Assembly: GCF_900155585.1 (NCBI RefSeq)
Contig: NZ_LT707415.1
Span: 1 to 64,000 of the forward strand
Reading direction: 5' to 3'
Source: Aedoeadaptatus urinae
GTDB lineage: Bacteria > Bacillota > Clostridia > Tissierellales > Peptoniphilaceae
Length of the DNA stretch: 64,000 nt
The translations under genes were made by a program, and so were the position numbers. The notes under the pieces were generated by a model. It saw only the letters and a list, made by a program, of their open reading frames with translations, was not told where the DNA came from and did not search any database. This document shows, one piece after another, positions 43,478-51,768 of the stretch. Numbering within the stretch: the stretch's first letter is position 1; each line of letters begins with the position of its first letter.

Positions 43478-44383
43478 TTATACATCCAAGAATCGCTTCA
43501 GCGACAATGAGCTTCCGATTAAGCCGACGCCGACGCCGATACATAGAAACATAATGGCCATGTCTTGCAGCATATCCTTGGGACGGATCAGCTTCAGGCC
43601 CATGAGTACATTGAGTTTTTCGTCGAACAGGCCAAACATGCCTTTATAACCTAAATACACAAGCACCAGCGCCAATGCCCCGGCGACGATGCCGAAGACC
43701 AAGCCTTCGATGAGCAAGGGCCTGCGAATGTAGCCGTTGCTGGCACCGATGTATTTCATGATTTGAATTTCCTGACTGCGATTGGCGATGGTGGATTTAA
43801 TGGTGTTGTGAATCAGGACGACGGCGATGATGAGAAGAATCGCCACGATGACCACGCCCAGGATGCGCACCCAATCGTTCACTTGAACGATTTTACCGAT
43901 GAGCTCGTTTAAATAATCCACCTGATAGACCCCGGGCATGCCCTGCAGGGTTTTCGCCACGGTCTTCGCCTCTTTAATATTGGAAAGCTGCAAGGTCAAT
44001 GATGCGGGAAGGGGGTTTTCTTCCATGCCTTCGAGGAAATAAGCGTCGTTTGACAGCTCCATGTTCTCGGAAAAATCCTTCCACGCCTGTTCCTTGGAGG
44101 TGAAGCTCACGTCCTTGACGTATCCCGTGCTTTCCGCCTTTGAAATAATATCGCGGACCGCATCTTCGCTCGCGTCGTCGGTTAAGTAAACGACGACCTT
44201 GTCCACTTTCTTTTCCGTTTCGTTGACGAGGCCGGTCATGTTTAAGACCAAGAGAACCACGACGCCGAAGAGGACCAGAACGGCCATAATGGAAATAACG
44301 GACAAGAGGCTCATGCCCTTGTTTCTCGCAATGCCTTGAAAGGCTTCTTTTATGTTATTTATTAATTGTCTAATCCAACGCAT
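43478..44383 (-). CDS. ftsX: Cell division ABC permease FtsX
   Basis: A 301-residue protein with an N-terminal cytoplasmic arm, one helix, a large outer loop (about 45-165) that in homologues activates a hydrolase, and three C-terminal helices. VYLTDDASEDAVRDI and NTIKSTIANRSQEIQIMKYIGAS are typical FtsX sequences. I placed the start at 44383, after GGGAGG, not at the in-frame ATG 21 bases upstream. It overlaps ftsE by 14 bases. Confidence 0.95.
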   Translation of the reverse strand: MRWIRQLINNIKEAFQGIARNKGMSLLSVISIMAVLVLFGVVVLLVLNMTGLVNETEKKVDKVVVYLTDDASEDAVRDIISKAESTGYVKDVSFTSKEQAWKDFSENMELSNDAYFLEGMEENPLPASLTLQLSNIKEAKTVAKTLQGMPGVYQVDYLNELIGKIVQVNDWVRILGVVIVAILLIIAVVLIHNTIKSTIANRSQEIQIMKYIGASNGYIRRPLLIEGLVFGIVAGALALVLVYLGYKGMFGLFDEKLNVLMGLKLIRPKDMLQDMAIMFLCIGVGVGLIGSSLSLKRFLDV

Positions 44384-45056
44384 CGTAACCTCCCACGTCC
44401 ACATCGCTGATGATTCGACCGTTGTCGAGGGTGATGACTCGGCGCTGCATGTGGTTGACGATATTTCTGGCGTGGGTCGCCATAATCACCGTGGCGCCGT
44501 CGTCGTTAATGCGCTTTAAGGTTTTCATAACGGTCATGGCCGTTTCAAAATCCAAATTGCCAGTTGGCTCGTCGCACACCAATACCGGCGGCTTGTTTAC
44601 AATGGCGCGGGCAATGGCGAGCCGCTGCCCTTCCCCGCCGGACAATTCGCTCGGGTAGCTGTTTAATTTATCGCTCAAGCCGACGAGCTCCAACACCTCC
44701 GGCACCCGCTTTTTAATGGTGCGGCCGCTTTCGCCGATGATTTCGAGGGCGTATGCCACATTTTCGTAGGCGGTCTTTTTTTGAAGCAGTCGAAAGTCTT
44801 GAAAGACGACGCTGACTTGGCGCCGCAGCTTGGGTATATACCAGGGAGACAATTCCGTAATATCCGTATTGTTTACGTAAATGTTCCCGCGGGTAACTTT
44901 TTCTTCGCAGATCAACAGTTTAATCAAAGAGCTTTTCCCCGCGCCCGATGCGCCGACGATAAAAGCAAATTGACCGTATGGGATTTCCAGATTAATGTCC
45001 ATTAAAGCCTGTACGCCGTTTTTGTACTCTTTATAGACATTTTGAAACGTAATCAA
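44370..45056 (-). CDS. ftsE: Cell division ABC ATPase FtsE
   Basis: A 228-residue ATPase partner of FtsX. Walker A GASGAGKSS, Q-loop FQDFRLLQKKT, signature LSGGEGQRLAIA, Walker B LVCDEPTGNLD and switch THARNIVNH are seen. Two TTG codons in tandem can start it; the second (45056) gives MITFQNVYKEY, the family start, and sits about 6 bases after GAGGTG. First gene of the operon that ends with uvrA. Confidence 0.94.
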   Translation of the reverse strand: MITFQNVYKEYKNGVQALMDINLEIPYGQFAFIVGASGAGKSSLIKLLICEEKVTRGNIYVNNTDITELSPWYIPKLRRQVSVVFQDFRLLQKKTAYENVAYALEIIGESGRTIKKRVPEVLELVGLSDKLNSYPSELSGGEGQRLAIARAIVNKPPVLVCDEPTGNLDFETAMTVMKTLKRINDDGATVIMATHARNIVNHMQRRVITLDNGRIISDVDVGGYDALD

Positions 45057-45137
45057 CAATACACCTCATTCCATACAATTTATCTCATTTATTATAGTAT
45101 AAGTTACAAAATTATGAAAGGCGGCAGACCGTTTGCC

Positions 45138-45695
45138 ATGAAAAAGAAATGTTTACGTAATAATTACATCGCCCTTCGAGACGAAATTCCCGAATCATCG
45201 CGAAAAGAGAAGTCCCGCGCGATTTTTTCTCGCCTTAAGTCCCTGGATGAGTACAAAAAGGCGCGGCGAATTTTTATTTTCGTCTCCATGGGTAGCGAGG
45301 TGGAGACCCTTCATTGGCTCGACGAGATGCTGAAGGACAAAGAGGTTTTGATCCCCGCCACGAAAAAAGGCGATCCGGAAATGAAAATGGCCCGCCTTCT
45401 TTCGAAAGACGAGCTCGTAACAAATTATTGGGGCCTTTTGGAGCTGCCGGAGGATATGGTGCCGGCGCGGGAAGAAAAAGCCTGTGATTTAATCATCACC
45501 CCCGGCCTGGCCTTCGGCCGGCAGGGCTACCGACTGGGCTACGGCGGCGGCTTTTACGACCGCTTCTTCTCGAGCCACGAAGGCTTTCGATTAGGCGTGG
45601 GCTTTCACGAACAGTTAGTCGGTGAAGTCCCCCACGACGAATACGATCTGCCCGTTCACGCCTTTTTGTCGGAGACGGATTATCTTTTCTTTTGA
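45138..45695 (+). CDS. 5-formyltetrahydrofolate cyclo-ligase
   Basis: Converts 5-formyl-THF to 5,10-methenyl-THF with ATP, salvaging a folate side product. The 185-residue protein has the N-terminal LRNNYIALRDEIP, the ATP-binding GFGRQGYRLGYGGGFYDRF (here LAFGRQGYRLGYGGGFYDRF) and the C-terminal VPHDEYDLPVHAFLSE, as in the family. I chose the ATG at 45138 for length; no good ribosome-binding site precedes it, and an ATG at 45114 is an alternative. Its end overlaps larB tail to tail by 16 bases. Confidence 0.92.
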   Translation: MKKKCLRNNYIALRDEIPESSRKEKSRAIFSRLKSLDEYKKARRIFIFVSMGSEVETLHWLDEMLKDKEVLIPATKKGDPEMKMARLLSKDELVTNYWGLLELPEDMVPAREEKACDLIITPGLAFGRQGYRLGYGGGFYDRFFSSHEGFRLGVGFHEQLVGEVPHDEYDLPVHAFLSETDYLFF

Positions 45696-46351
45696 TACAT
45701 GGCGTAGACGATTTCCGCCGCCATGTAGGCGGCGCCGTAGCCGTTGTCGATGTTTACCACGGCCACGCCCTCGGCACAGGCGTTGAGCATGCTTAAAAGG
45801 GCCGCTACGCCCTCAAAGGATGCCCCGTAGCCCACGGAGGTGGGCACGGCGATCACCGGCGATGTGACGAGGCCCGCCACCACGGAGGGCAGGGCGCCGT
45901 CCATGCCGGCAATGACGACGATGACGTCACAGGCCGAGATGGCGTCGATATTTTCGAAAAGGCGGTGAATCCCCGCCACGCCTACGTCGTAAAAGCGCGC
46001 GCTGCCCACGCCGAAATAACACAGACTCCGCACGCACTCCTCCGCCACTGCTGCGTCGGAGGTGCCCGCCGTCACCACGGCCACAGAGCCTACGGGCTCT
46101 TTTTTTGTGCCGGCCGCGGCGGTTTCGGAAAGGGGATCGTAGTCCAGTCGCTCTTTTAATTCGTCTAATTTTTCGTAAGCCTCGGGCGCCAGCCGCGTCA
46201 CGAAGACTTCCCCCTTCGCTTCAAGCAGCTCTTGAATGCAAGCTTTTAAATGATCCCTCGCCTTGCCTTCCGCGTAAACCACTTCGCCGAAAAGCCGGCG
46301 CTCATTTCGATTTTTGTCCAAATTATAAAATTGTTTGTCCTCTCTTTTCAT
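45680..46351 (-). CDS. larB: LarB, nickel-pincer cofactor synthesis carboxylase/hydrolase
   Basis: The first enzyme of the lactate-racemase nickel-pincer cofactor pathway, carboxylating nicotinic acid adenine dinucleotide. The 223-residue PurE-like protein has GEVVYAEGK, VAVVTAGTSDAAVAEE and VPTSVGYGASFEGVAALLSMLNACAEGVAVVNIDNG. The usual N terminus is about 30 residues longer. A stop codon lies 12 codons upstream with no start between, so the gene begins here as written. larC and larE are not in the window. Confidence 0.85.
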   Translation of the reverse strand: MKREDKQFYNLDKNRNERRLFGEVVYAEGKARDHLKACIQELLEAKGEVFVTRLAPEAYEKLDELKERLDYDPLSETAAAGTKKEPVGSVAVVTAGTSDAAVAEECVRSLCYFGVGSARFYDVGVAGIHRLFENIDAISACDVIVVIAGMDGALPSVVAGLVTSPVIAVPTSVGYGASFEGVAALLSMLNACAEGVAVVNIDNGYGAAYMAAEIVYAMYQKKR

Positions 46352-46451
46352 GGGCCGCTTTCCACCTTTGACAAGTCTTAAATTACGTCACTCCATCGAC
46401 ATTTCCATTCGACTTTTCCCAATGTTATAATAGTCGGGAGGATGTGATGCT

Positions 46452-47204
46452 TTGGTTCCATTGATTCGCATAAGGAATTTGTACCGAGTCTACCACATGG
46501 GCGAAGAAAAAGTCTATGCCCTTCGTGGTGTTAATTTAGATATACAGAAAGAAGAGATCCTTTGTCTTTTGGGCACGTCGGGCAGCGGCAAATCGACGCT
46601 GTTAAATATGATGGCCGGCCTGGATCGACCGAGCAAGGGCGAAATTGTTATTAACGACAAAATCCATATGGAGAAGCTTTCCGAGGAAAAGCTCACGAAG
46701 TTTCGTCAGTTAAACGTGGGCTTCGTCTTTCAGTCCTATAATTTAATTCCCACTTTGACGGCGACGGAAAATGTCAGCCTGGGGCTTATTTTTAAGGGCG
46801 TAAAGAAAAAGGAGCGGGAAGAAAAAGCCCGCGCCATTTTAGAGCGAGTGGGCCTCGGCGATCGGCTGAACCATAAGCCCAGCGAAATGAGCGGCGGCCA
46901 ACAACAACGGGTGTCCATCGCCCGGGCCTTTGTGGACGCACCGCCCATACTTTTCGCCGACGAGCCCACAGGCAATCTGGATACGAATACCTCGGTGGAG
47001 ATTATGGAAATGATGTGCGAGCTCGCCAAGGAACATAGGCAGACCCTGATCATCGTCACCCACGATTTGGAAACCGCCGTCTATGCCAATCGCATCGTCG
47101 AACTCAGGGACGGAAAAATCGTGCGGGATGAGACGCAACAGGTCAAGGAAAAAGCGCGGGAGCTGGAGCTTCTCCCCCAAGAAAACAACGAGGAGTCACT
47201 ATGA
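46452..47204 (+). CDS. ABC ATPase, LolD/MacB-like
   Basis: A 250-residue ATPase with Walker A GTSGSGKST (about 40-48), Q-loop FQSYNLIPTLT, signature MSGGQQQRVSIA, Walker B LFADEPTGNLD and a switch THDLE. MacB/LolD ATPases drive mechanotransmission across the membrane rather than solute transport. The start is TTG at 46452 after GGGAGGATG; another TTG at 46461 is possible. A TATAAT box (46426-46431) lies upstream. First of a three-gene operon; it overlaps the next gene by 4 bases (ATGA). Confidence 0.9.
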   Translation: MVPLIRIRNLYRVYHMGEEKVYALRGVNLDIQKEEILCLLGTSGSGKSTLLNMMAGLDRPSKGEIVINDKIHMEKLSEEKLTKFRQLNVGFVFQSYNLIPTLTATENVSLGLIFKGVKKKEREEKARAILERVGLGDRLNHKPSEMSGGQQQRVSIARAFVDAPPILFADEPTGNLDTNTSVEIMEMMCELAKEHRQTLIIVTHDLETAVYANRIVELRDGKIVRDETQQVKEKARELELLPQENNEESL

Positions 47205-48745
47205 AAAAACAAGCATGGCTTTTAGCCGGTTGTCTGATCCTGACAAGTGTCGCACCGCTTCATGCGGCGGCATCGAACAATGTAGGCACCATTCCCCCGA
47301 CCAAGGTGGAATCCTCGAGCCAGGCGCCCATGTCGATTTTAGATTTTACCGACATCACCTGGCCTCAAGACAACGGCACGGGAGCCGACATTCCCATTCG
47401 CTTTTCCATTAAAAACAACGGCAAGGGCGGTGCAAAAAACATTCGCATTCAAGCGGAATCTCAGGATCTAAACGGTCTGGTGCCGAAATCCGTGTCCACG
47501 GTCAATGCGAAGTACTTTGCGCCGAATCAAAAGGAGACTTACACCTTTGTCTTTCAATTGACGCCCGGTGCCGAAAAGAAAAACTACCCGGTGAAATTTA
47601 CCGTGGCCTATGTCGACGTAAACACAAATGAAGTCTTGGAAAGCAAGCAATTCGTCACCGTGCGCTCCGCCGATGGCCCCATGGACGCCTCTCGAGGCGG
47701 CGATGGCTCTGCCGGCGGCTTTTCCGGCGGCGGCGATATGGGCGGCTTCTCCGGCGGCGACATGGGCTCGCCTCTCCCCGTCACCGGTTCCGAAGGAGCT
47801 TCTTCCGGGCAGGCGCCTTCCGGCAACAACACGCCGAAGCTGGTCATCGACCACTACTCCTACGACCCAGTGGACGTCAAGGCCGGCGTGCCCTTCACCC
47901 TCTACTTCCGCATCTTAAATACTAACAGCAAAAAGACCGTACAAAATTTGCGCGTCGCCCTCACTGCCGATGCGGCTGAGGCGGTGGACGTGCCCACTGC
48001 GCCGGGACAAGGGCCTGATCAGGCTGCGGCGGCTGCCGCACCCTCGGGTGGCGGTGGCGGCAGTGCCTTTATTCCCATCGGCAGCAGCAATACTTTTTAC
48101 GTAGACAAGATCAAGCCGAAAAACCACGCGGAAAAGGAAATTACCTTGACCACGGCACCGGACACGGCGCCCCGGACCTATACCATTACGGCTAATTTCG
48201 AATACGAGGACGCCGCGGGCAATCCCTATACTTCATCGGAAGTCATCGGCATTCCCGTCATCCAAAGCTCGGAAATCGAGCTCGGCGATTTAAAAGTCGA
48301 CAAGGAAGGCTTCGTCGGCGGCGAAATGCCTTTGTCTCTGGAATTTTTTAACACGGGCAAATCAGTACTCTCTAATGTCATGGTGAAGCTGCGGGGTAAT
48401 TTCGATGCGGATACCAGTACGTATTTCGCGGGCAATGTGGCTCCCGGCAGCTCCCAAACTTACGACGTGAACATTACGCCGACGAAAAAAGGCGAACAGA
48501 AAGGCGAAGTCGTCATTACTTACGACGATTCCACGGGAAGAAAACAGGAACTGGTGAAGCCTTTCGTCATCAATGTGGAAGGCGACATGCCCACCGATGA
48601 CAAGGACGAAGAAAAAACCCGCCCCGCTTGGGCCGTTCCCTTGGGCATTCTCCTTATCGCAGGCATTGCCGGCGGCATCGGCTTCTATGTCTATAAAAAG
48701 CGCAAGAAGAATGACGGCGGCGACGACGAGGATTTGACGATCTGA
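47201..48745 (+). CDS. Membrane-anchored surface protein with CARDB-like domains
   Basis: A 514-residue protein. The signal peptide (about 1-26, LLAGCLILTSVAPLHAAA) is followed by beta-sandwich domains of the CARDB/NEW3 kind (FSIKNNGKGGAKNIRI, then LYFRILNTNSKKTVQN, then LEFFNTGKSVLSNVMV). A Gly/Ser-rich linker (about 165-205) and a second Ala/Gly stretch separate them. A C-terminal helix (about 475-497) ends in KKRKKN. The domain type is common in surface and S-layer-associated proteins. No ligand is known. It overlaps both neighbours (ATGA and TGATG), so it is part of the ABC system. Confidence 0.85.
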   Translation: MKKQAWLLAGCLILTSVAPLHAAASNNVGTIPPTKVESSSQAPMSILDFTDITWPQDNGTGADIPIRFSIKNNGKGGAKNIRIQAESQDLNGLVPKSVSTVNAKYFAPNQKETYTFVFQLTPGAEKKNYPVKFTVAYVDVNTNEVLESKQFVTVRSADGPMDASRGGDGSAGGFSGGGDMGGFSGGDMGSPLPVTGSEGASSGQAPSGNNTPKLVIDHYSYDPVDVKAGVPFTLYFRILNTNSKKTVQNLRVALTADAAEAVDVPTAPGQGPDQAAAAAAPSGGGGGSAFIPIGSSNTFYVDKIKPKNHAEKEITLTTAPDTAPRTYTITANFEYEDAAGNPYTSSEVIGIPVIQSSEIELGDLKVDKEGFVGGEMPLSLEFFNTGKSVLSNVMVKLRGNFDADTSTYFAGNVAPGSSQTYDVNITPTKKGEQKGEVVITYDDSTGRKQELVKPFVINVEGDMPTDDKDEEKTRPAWAVPLGILLIAGIAGGIGFYVYKKRKKNDGGDDEDLTI

Positions 48746-50037
48746 TGAGTTATCGCGATCTATTCGATATGGCGAAGAAGAATCTTCTCGCCAGAAAACT
48801 CCGCACGGGCCTCACCCTCCTCGGCGTGGTCATCGGCTGCGTCTCCATTATTATCATGCTCAGCTTCGGCTACGGCATGACGGAAAACAACAAGCGCATG
48901 ATCGAAGACTTCGGCGACGTGAAAAATATTAACGTCACTCAAAAGGAAGAAGGCGGTAAGGGCAAGGCCCTGACGCGCAAGACCATTTCGGAATTAAAGG
49001 AGCTGCCCCACGTGGTGGACGTGACGCCGGTTTACAACGCCAGCGTCGGCATGAAGCTTCGCAAATTTCAATCGGATTTCGTGGGCATCACCGCCATGGA
49101 AAAGCACACCTACGATTCTTTAGGTTGGGAAATGGACAAGGGCAGCTTCTTTCACGGCGACGGCAAGGGCCAAATGCTTTTCGGAAGCGGCGTCGTGGAT
49201 ATGTTTTACGATCCCACGGGCTCTACGACTATGCCCGCCATGGACGACGGCGAAGCTCCGCCTCCTTTGTTTGAAGCCGCGGGAAAGACCATGACCATTA
49301 CCTCCTCCGACGTTTCCATGATGGGAGGCAACGGGACCGGCACCGGCCTTTCCACGGAAATGAAAGTCACCGGGCTTATCGCCAAGACGAAAAAAATGGA
49401 TTACGACAACAATGTCTTTATGACCGTGGACGGCTTTATGGATTTAATGGACCGCTTAAAAATGGAACGGCCCAACACCCACGCCTACGAACGGATTCAG
49501 GTGCGGGTAGACGATATGAAAAATGCCGAAGAGGTATCCGACGGCATTAAGGCCCTGGACTACGACGCCATGGGCATGCTGGAAATGATCAAGAGCATGA
49601 ACAAGGCTATGACCATCGTCAATGCCATCTTTGCCGGCATCGGCTCCATCTCCTTTATCGTCGCCGCCATCGGCATCGCCAACACCATGATTATGTCTAT
49701 TTACGAACGCACACGGGAAATCGGCGTAATGAAAGTTATCGGCGCGTCGATTCAGGACATACAGAAGCTCTTTCTCACCGAAGCCGCCCTTATCGGCCTC
49801 ATCGGCGGGATCATCGGCGTCTTTTTAAGCCTCATGATGAGCGCGGGCTTTAATCTTATCGGCAATCGCTTTGCCATGGCCCAGGGAGCCGAGGAAGCCA
49901 TTAAGATCTCCCACATTCCCCTGTGGCTCGTGTTGGTGGCTCTCATCTTTTCCACCTTGGTGGGCATCGCCGCGGGCTACTTCCCCGCCAAGCGCGCGAT
50001 GAATCTGTCGGCACTGGATGCCATTCGCAGCGATTAA
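48745..50037 (+). CDS. FtsX/MacB-type ABC permease
   Basis: A 430-residue permease. An N-terminal helix (about 18-45), a periplasmic-side MacB core domain (about 50-275) and three C-terminal helices (about 290-410) are seen. NKAMTIVNAIFAGIGSISFIVAAIGIANTM is typical of the FtsX core, shown here in part. The conserved IYERTREIGVMKVIGAS motif contacts the ATPase. Met-rich in the outer domain. It ends the operon with the ATPase and the surface protein. Confidence 0.92.
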   Translation: MSYRDLFDMAKKNLLARKLRTGLTLLGVVIGCVSIIIMLSFGYGMTENNKRMIEDFGDVKNINVTQKEEGGKGKALTRKTISELKELPHVVDVTPVYNASVGMKLRKFQSDFVGITAMEKHTYDSLGWEMDKGSFFHGDGKGQMLFGSGVVDMFYDPTGSTTMPAMDDGEAPPPLFEAAGKTMTITSSDVSMMGGNGTGTGLSTEMKVTGLIAKTKKMDYDNNVFMTVDGFMDLMDRLKMERPNTHAYERIQVRVDDMKNAEEVSDGIKALDYDAMGMLEMIKSMNKAMTIVNAIFAGIGSISFIVAAIGIANTMIMSIYERTREIGVMKVIGASIQDIQKLFLTEAALIGLIGGIIGVFLSLMMSAGFNLIGNRFAMAQGAEEAIKISHIPLWLVLVALIFSTLVGIAAGYFPAKRAMNLSALDAIRSD

Positions 50038-50059
50038 ATTTATTCTATTCAACAAAGCG

Positions 50060-50097
50060 GAAGCCCATTGTTTTTATCTATGGGCTTCTGTTTTTTT
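50060..50097 (+). terminator. Terminator after the ABC/surface-protein operon
   Basis: GAAGCCCAT, an 11-base loop, ATGGGCTTC, then TGTTTTTTT. Confidence 0.88.
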
Positions 50098-50200
50098 ATA
50101 GAAAATCACAATGGGCATTTTCCGGTTTGCCATCCTTTTCTGTCCTTTATTTGGTAGAATGTACTCATAGTTATTGCATATCTAGAGGAGGAAGAAAACT

Positions 50201-50983
50201 ATGAAAAAACTGAACGTATTGGCTTTGGCTGCAGTCCTGGCTTTAGGTCTGACCGCCTGCGGTTCCGGCGCAAACAGCGGCGATAACGCTGCTAAAAACA
50301 ATGCTACCGCTAACAACACAGCTGCTGCCGAAAACAACAAAGCCGAAGACAAAAAGGCTGATGTAGCCGAAGTCGGTGAAATTTCCGGCGAAGAATTAGA
50401 CAAGATCATGGAAGATAAGGACGCGAAGGAAAAAGTAACGGTTATCGACGTTCGCCCTGTTGAAGATTACGAAGCAGGCCACGTTAAATATGCCATCAAC
50501 ATGCCTATCGATACCTTCGAAGAAAATCTTAACAAGATCGAAGACTTAAAGGATTCCGAAGTTATCACCATTTGCAACACCGGTAAGAAGAGCGGCCAAG
50601 CTGCCGACATTCTCGTTAAAAACGGCTTCACCAATGTTAAAAACGCTCAAGGTGTAAAAGACTTCAAATACACCACCATGACCAAGGTCACCAACGTTCG
50701 CGGTCCCGAATTTTTGGAACTCGCTAAGAGCGGCGACTACACCATTATCGACGCACGCGACGCAAAAGACTTCGAAGCAGGTCACTTAGACGGCGCTATC
50801 AACGTTCTTGTCGACGAATTCGATGCAAAATATCCCGAACTCCCCACCGACAAGCCCTTCTTGGTTCACTGCTATTCCGGCAACCGTTCCTGGGAAGTTG
50901 CTAACAAGCTGGTTGAAAAAGGCCACAAAGCAATTAACTCCAACGACGGTACGAAAGAATTTGACGGCTTCGGATTGAAGTAA
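50201..50983 (+). CDS. Lipoprotein with two rhodanese domains
   Basis: A 260-residue lipoprotein. The lipobox LTAC gives Cys20, followed by an Asn/Ala-rich linker to about 50. Two rhodanese domains follow, about 60-155 and 165-260, each with a catalytic cysteine: Cys125 in ICNTGKKS and Cys224 in HCYSGNRS. Both loops keep the RxS/KxS pattern, so both domains may be active as sulfur (or selenium) carriers. It faces the outside of the cell. It has its own terminator and AGAGGAGGAAG before the ATG. It lies just upstream of the 51-55 kb operon but is a separate unit. Confidence 0.88.
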   Translation: MKKLNVLALAAVLALGLTACGSGANSGDNAAKNNATANNTAAAENNKAEDKKADVAEVGEISGEELDKIMEDKDAKEKVTVIDVRPVEDYEAGHVKYAINMPIDTFEENLNKIEDLKDSEVITICNTGKKSGQAADILVKNGFTNVKNAQGVKDFKYTTMTKVTNVRGPEFLELAKSGDYTIIDARDAKDFEAGHLDGAINVLVDEFDAKYPELPTDKPFLVHCYSGNRSWEVANKLVEKGHKAINSNDGTKEFDGFGLK

Positions 50984-50987
50984 ATCA

Positions 50988-51021
50988 AAAAAGTGCCTTG
51001 TCGAAAGACAGGGCCTTTTTT
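50988..51021 (+). terminator. Terminator after the rhodanese lipoprotein gene
   Basis: TGCCTTGTC, GAAA, GACAGGGC, then six Ts, with A-runs upstream. Confidence 0.8.
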
Positions 51022-51030
51022 CTTATGTAG

Positions 51031-51768
51031 TTGTTTATGGAAACCATTGTTTTTTTTGCTCGCACGCCGGAAATCGGCCACGGAAAGACTCGCCTCAGGA
51101 CCGCCCTCAGCGAGGAACAGATTTTTCATATTACTCGAAAGCTTTACGACGATCTTTTAGTGACGCTGACGGACACCGGCTACCGCGTCGTGGTCTATTA
51201 CGACGGCAAGGAGCCTTCCCTCTCCCTTCCCTGCGTCCCTCAAAAGGAAGCCGATCTGGGCGAGAGGATGGCATCGTCCATCCGCACCGAAATCCAAAAG
51301 GGACCGGTGCTTCTTATGGGATGCGATCTCCTAGGCGTGGACGGCGATTTAATCGAGGAAGGCTTTCGCCTTTTAAAAGACCGGGACGTGGTTTTCGCCC
51401 CGGCGGAAGACGGCGGTTACGGCATCGTGGGCATGAGGCGATTTGTAGACGTGTTTTCCTCCATCACCTACAGCCGCCCCGACGTATTGGAAAAGACCGT
51501 TGAAAAGGCAAAGACCGCCGGTGCCACGGTGGCTCTTCTTCCCACGATTCGCGACATCGACTACTTCGAAGATTTAGTACGCGAGGCTTTGAATAGCCCC
51601 GTCGTATCAAAAGAAGAAGATGTTTTCGGCACGGTCTACACCTCCGAGGAGGGCAGCCGCCTTTGGATTTTAAAGGATAAAAACCGTGTCCCCGAACATT
51701 CCCTCTATTGCGAGCCTAAAATTATGCTCCCCTTTTACCATTCTATTCAAGCGAAGGAGGTCAAATGA
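51031..51768 (+). CDS. CofC-like transferase (DUF2064/TIGR04282 type)
   Basis: A 245-residue GT-A fold protein. It begins ETIVFFARTPEIGHGKTRLR (compare CofC's GKTRL), has LMGCDLLGVDGDLI as the nucleotide-binding acidic motif, and VFAPAEDGGYGIVGMRR, a family hallmark. The family is named transferase 1, rSAM/selenodomain-associated. The substrate is unknown, and the usual radical SAM partner is not in the window. The first codon may be TTG 51031 or ATG 51037; neither has a clear ribosome-binding site. First gene of the overlapping operon. Confidence 0.85.
   Translation: MFMETIVFFARTPEIGHGKTRLRTALSEEQIFHITRKLYDDLLVTLTDTGYRVVVYYDGKEPSLSLPCVPQKEADLGERMASSIRTEIQKGPVLLMGCDLLGVDGDLIEEGFRLLKDRDVVFAPAEDGGYGIVGMRRFVDVFSSITYSRPDVLEKTVEKAKTAGATVALLPTIRDIDYFEDLVREALNSPVVSKEEDVFGTVYTSEEGSRLWILKDKNRVPEHSLYCEPKIMLPFYHSIQAKEVK

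Noticed and set aside
45042-45137. A longer N terminus of the folate cyclo-ligase
   Set aside because: The extra residues are AT-rich, hydrophobic and unlike the family, and the region holds the ftsE leader on the other strand.
47690-48070. Gly/Ala/Ser-rich stretches in the surface protein as a tandem repeat array
   Set aside because: They are irregular linkers between domains and do not repeat at a fixed period.
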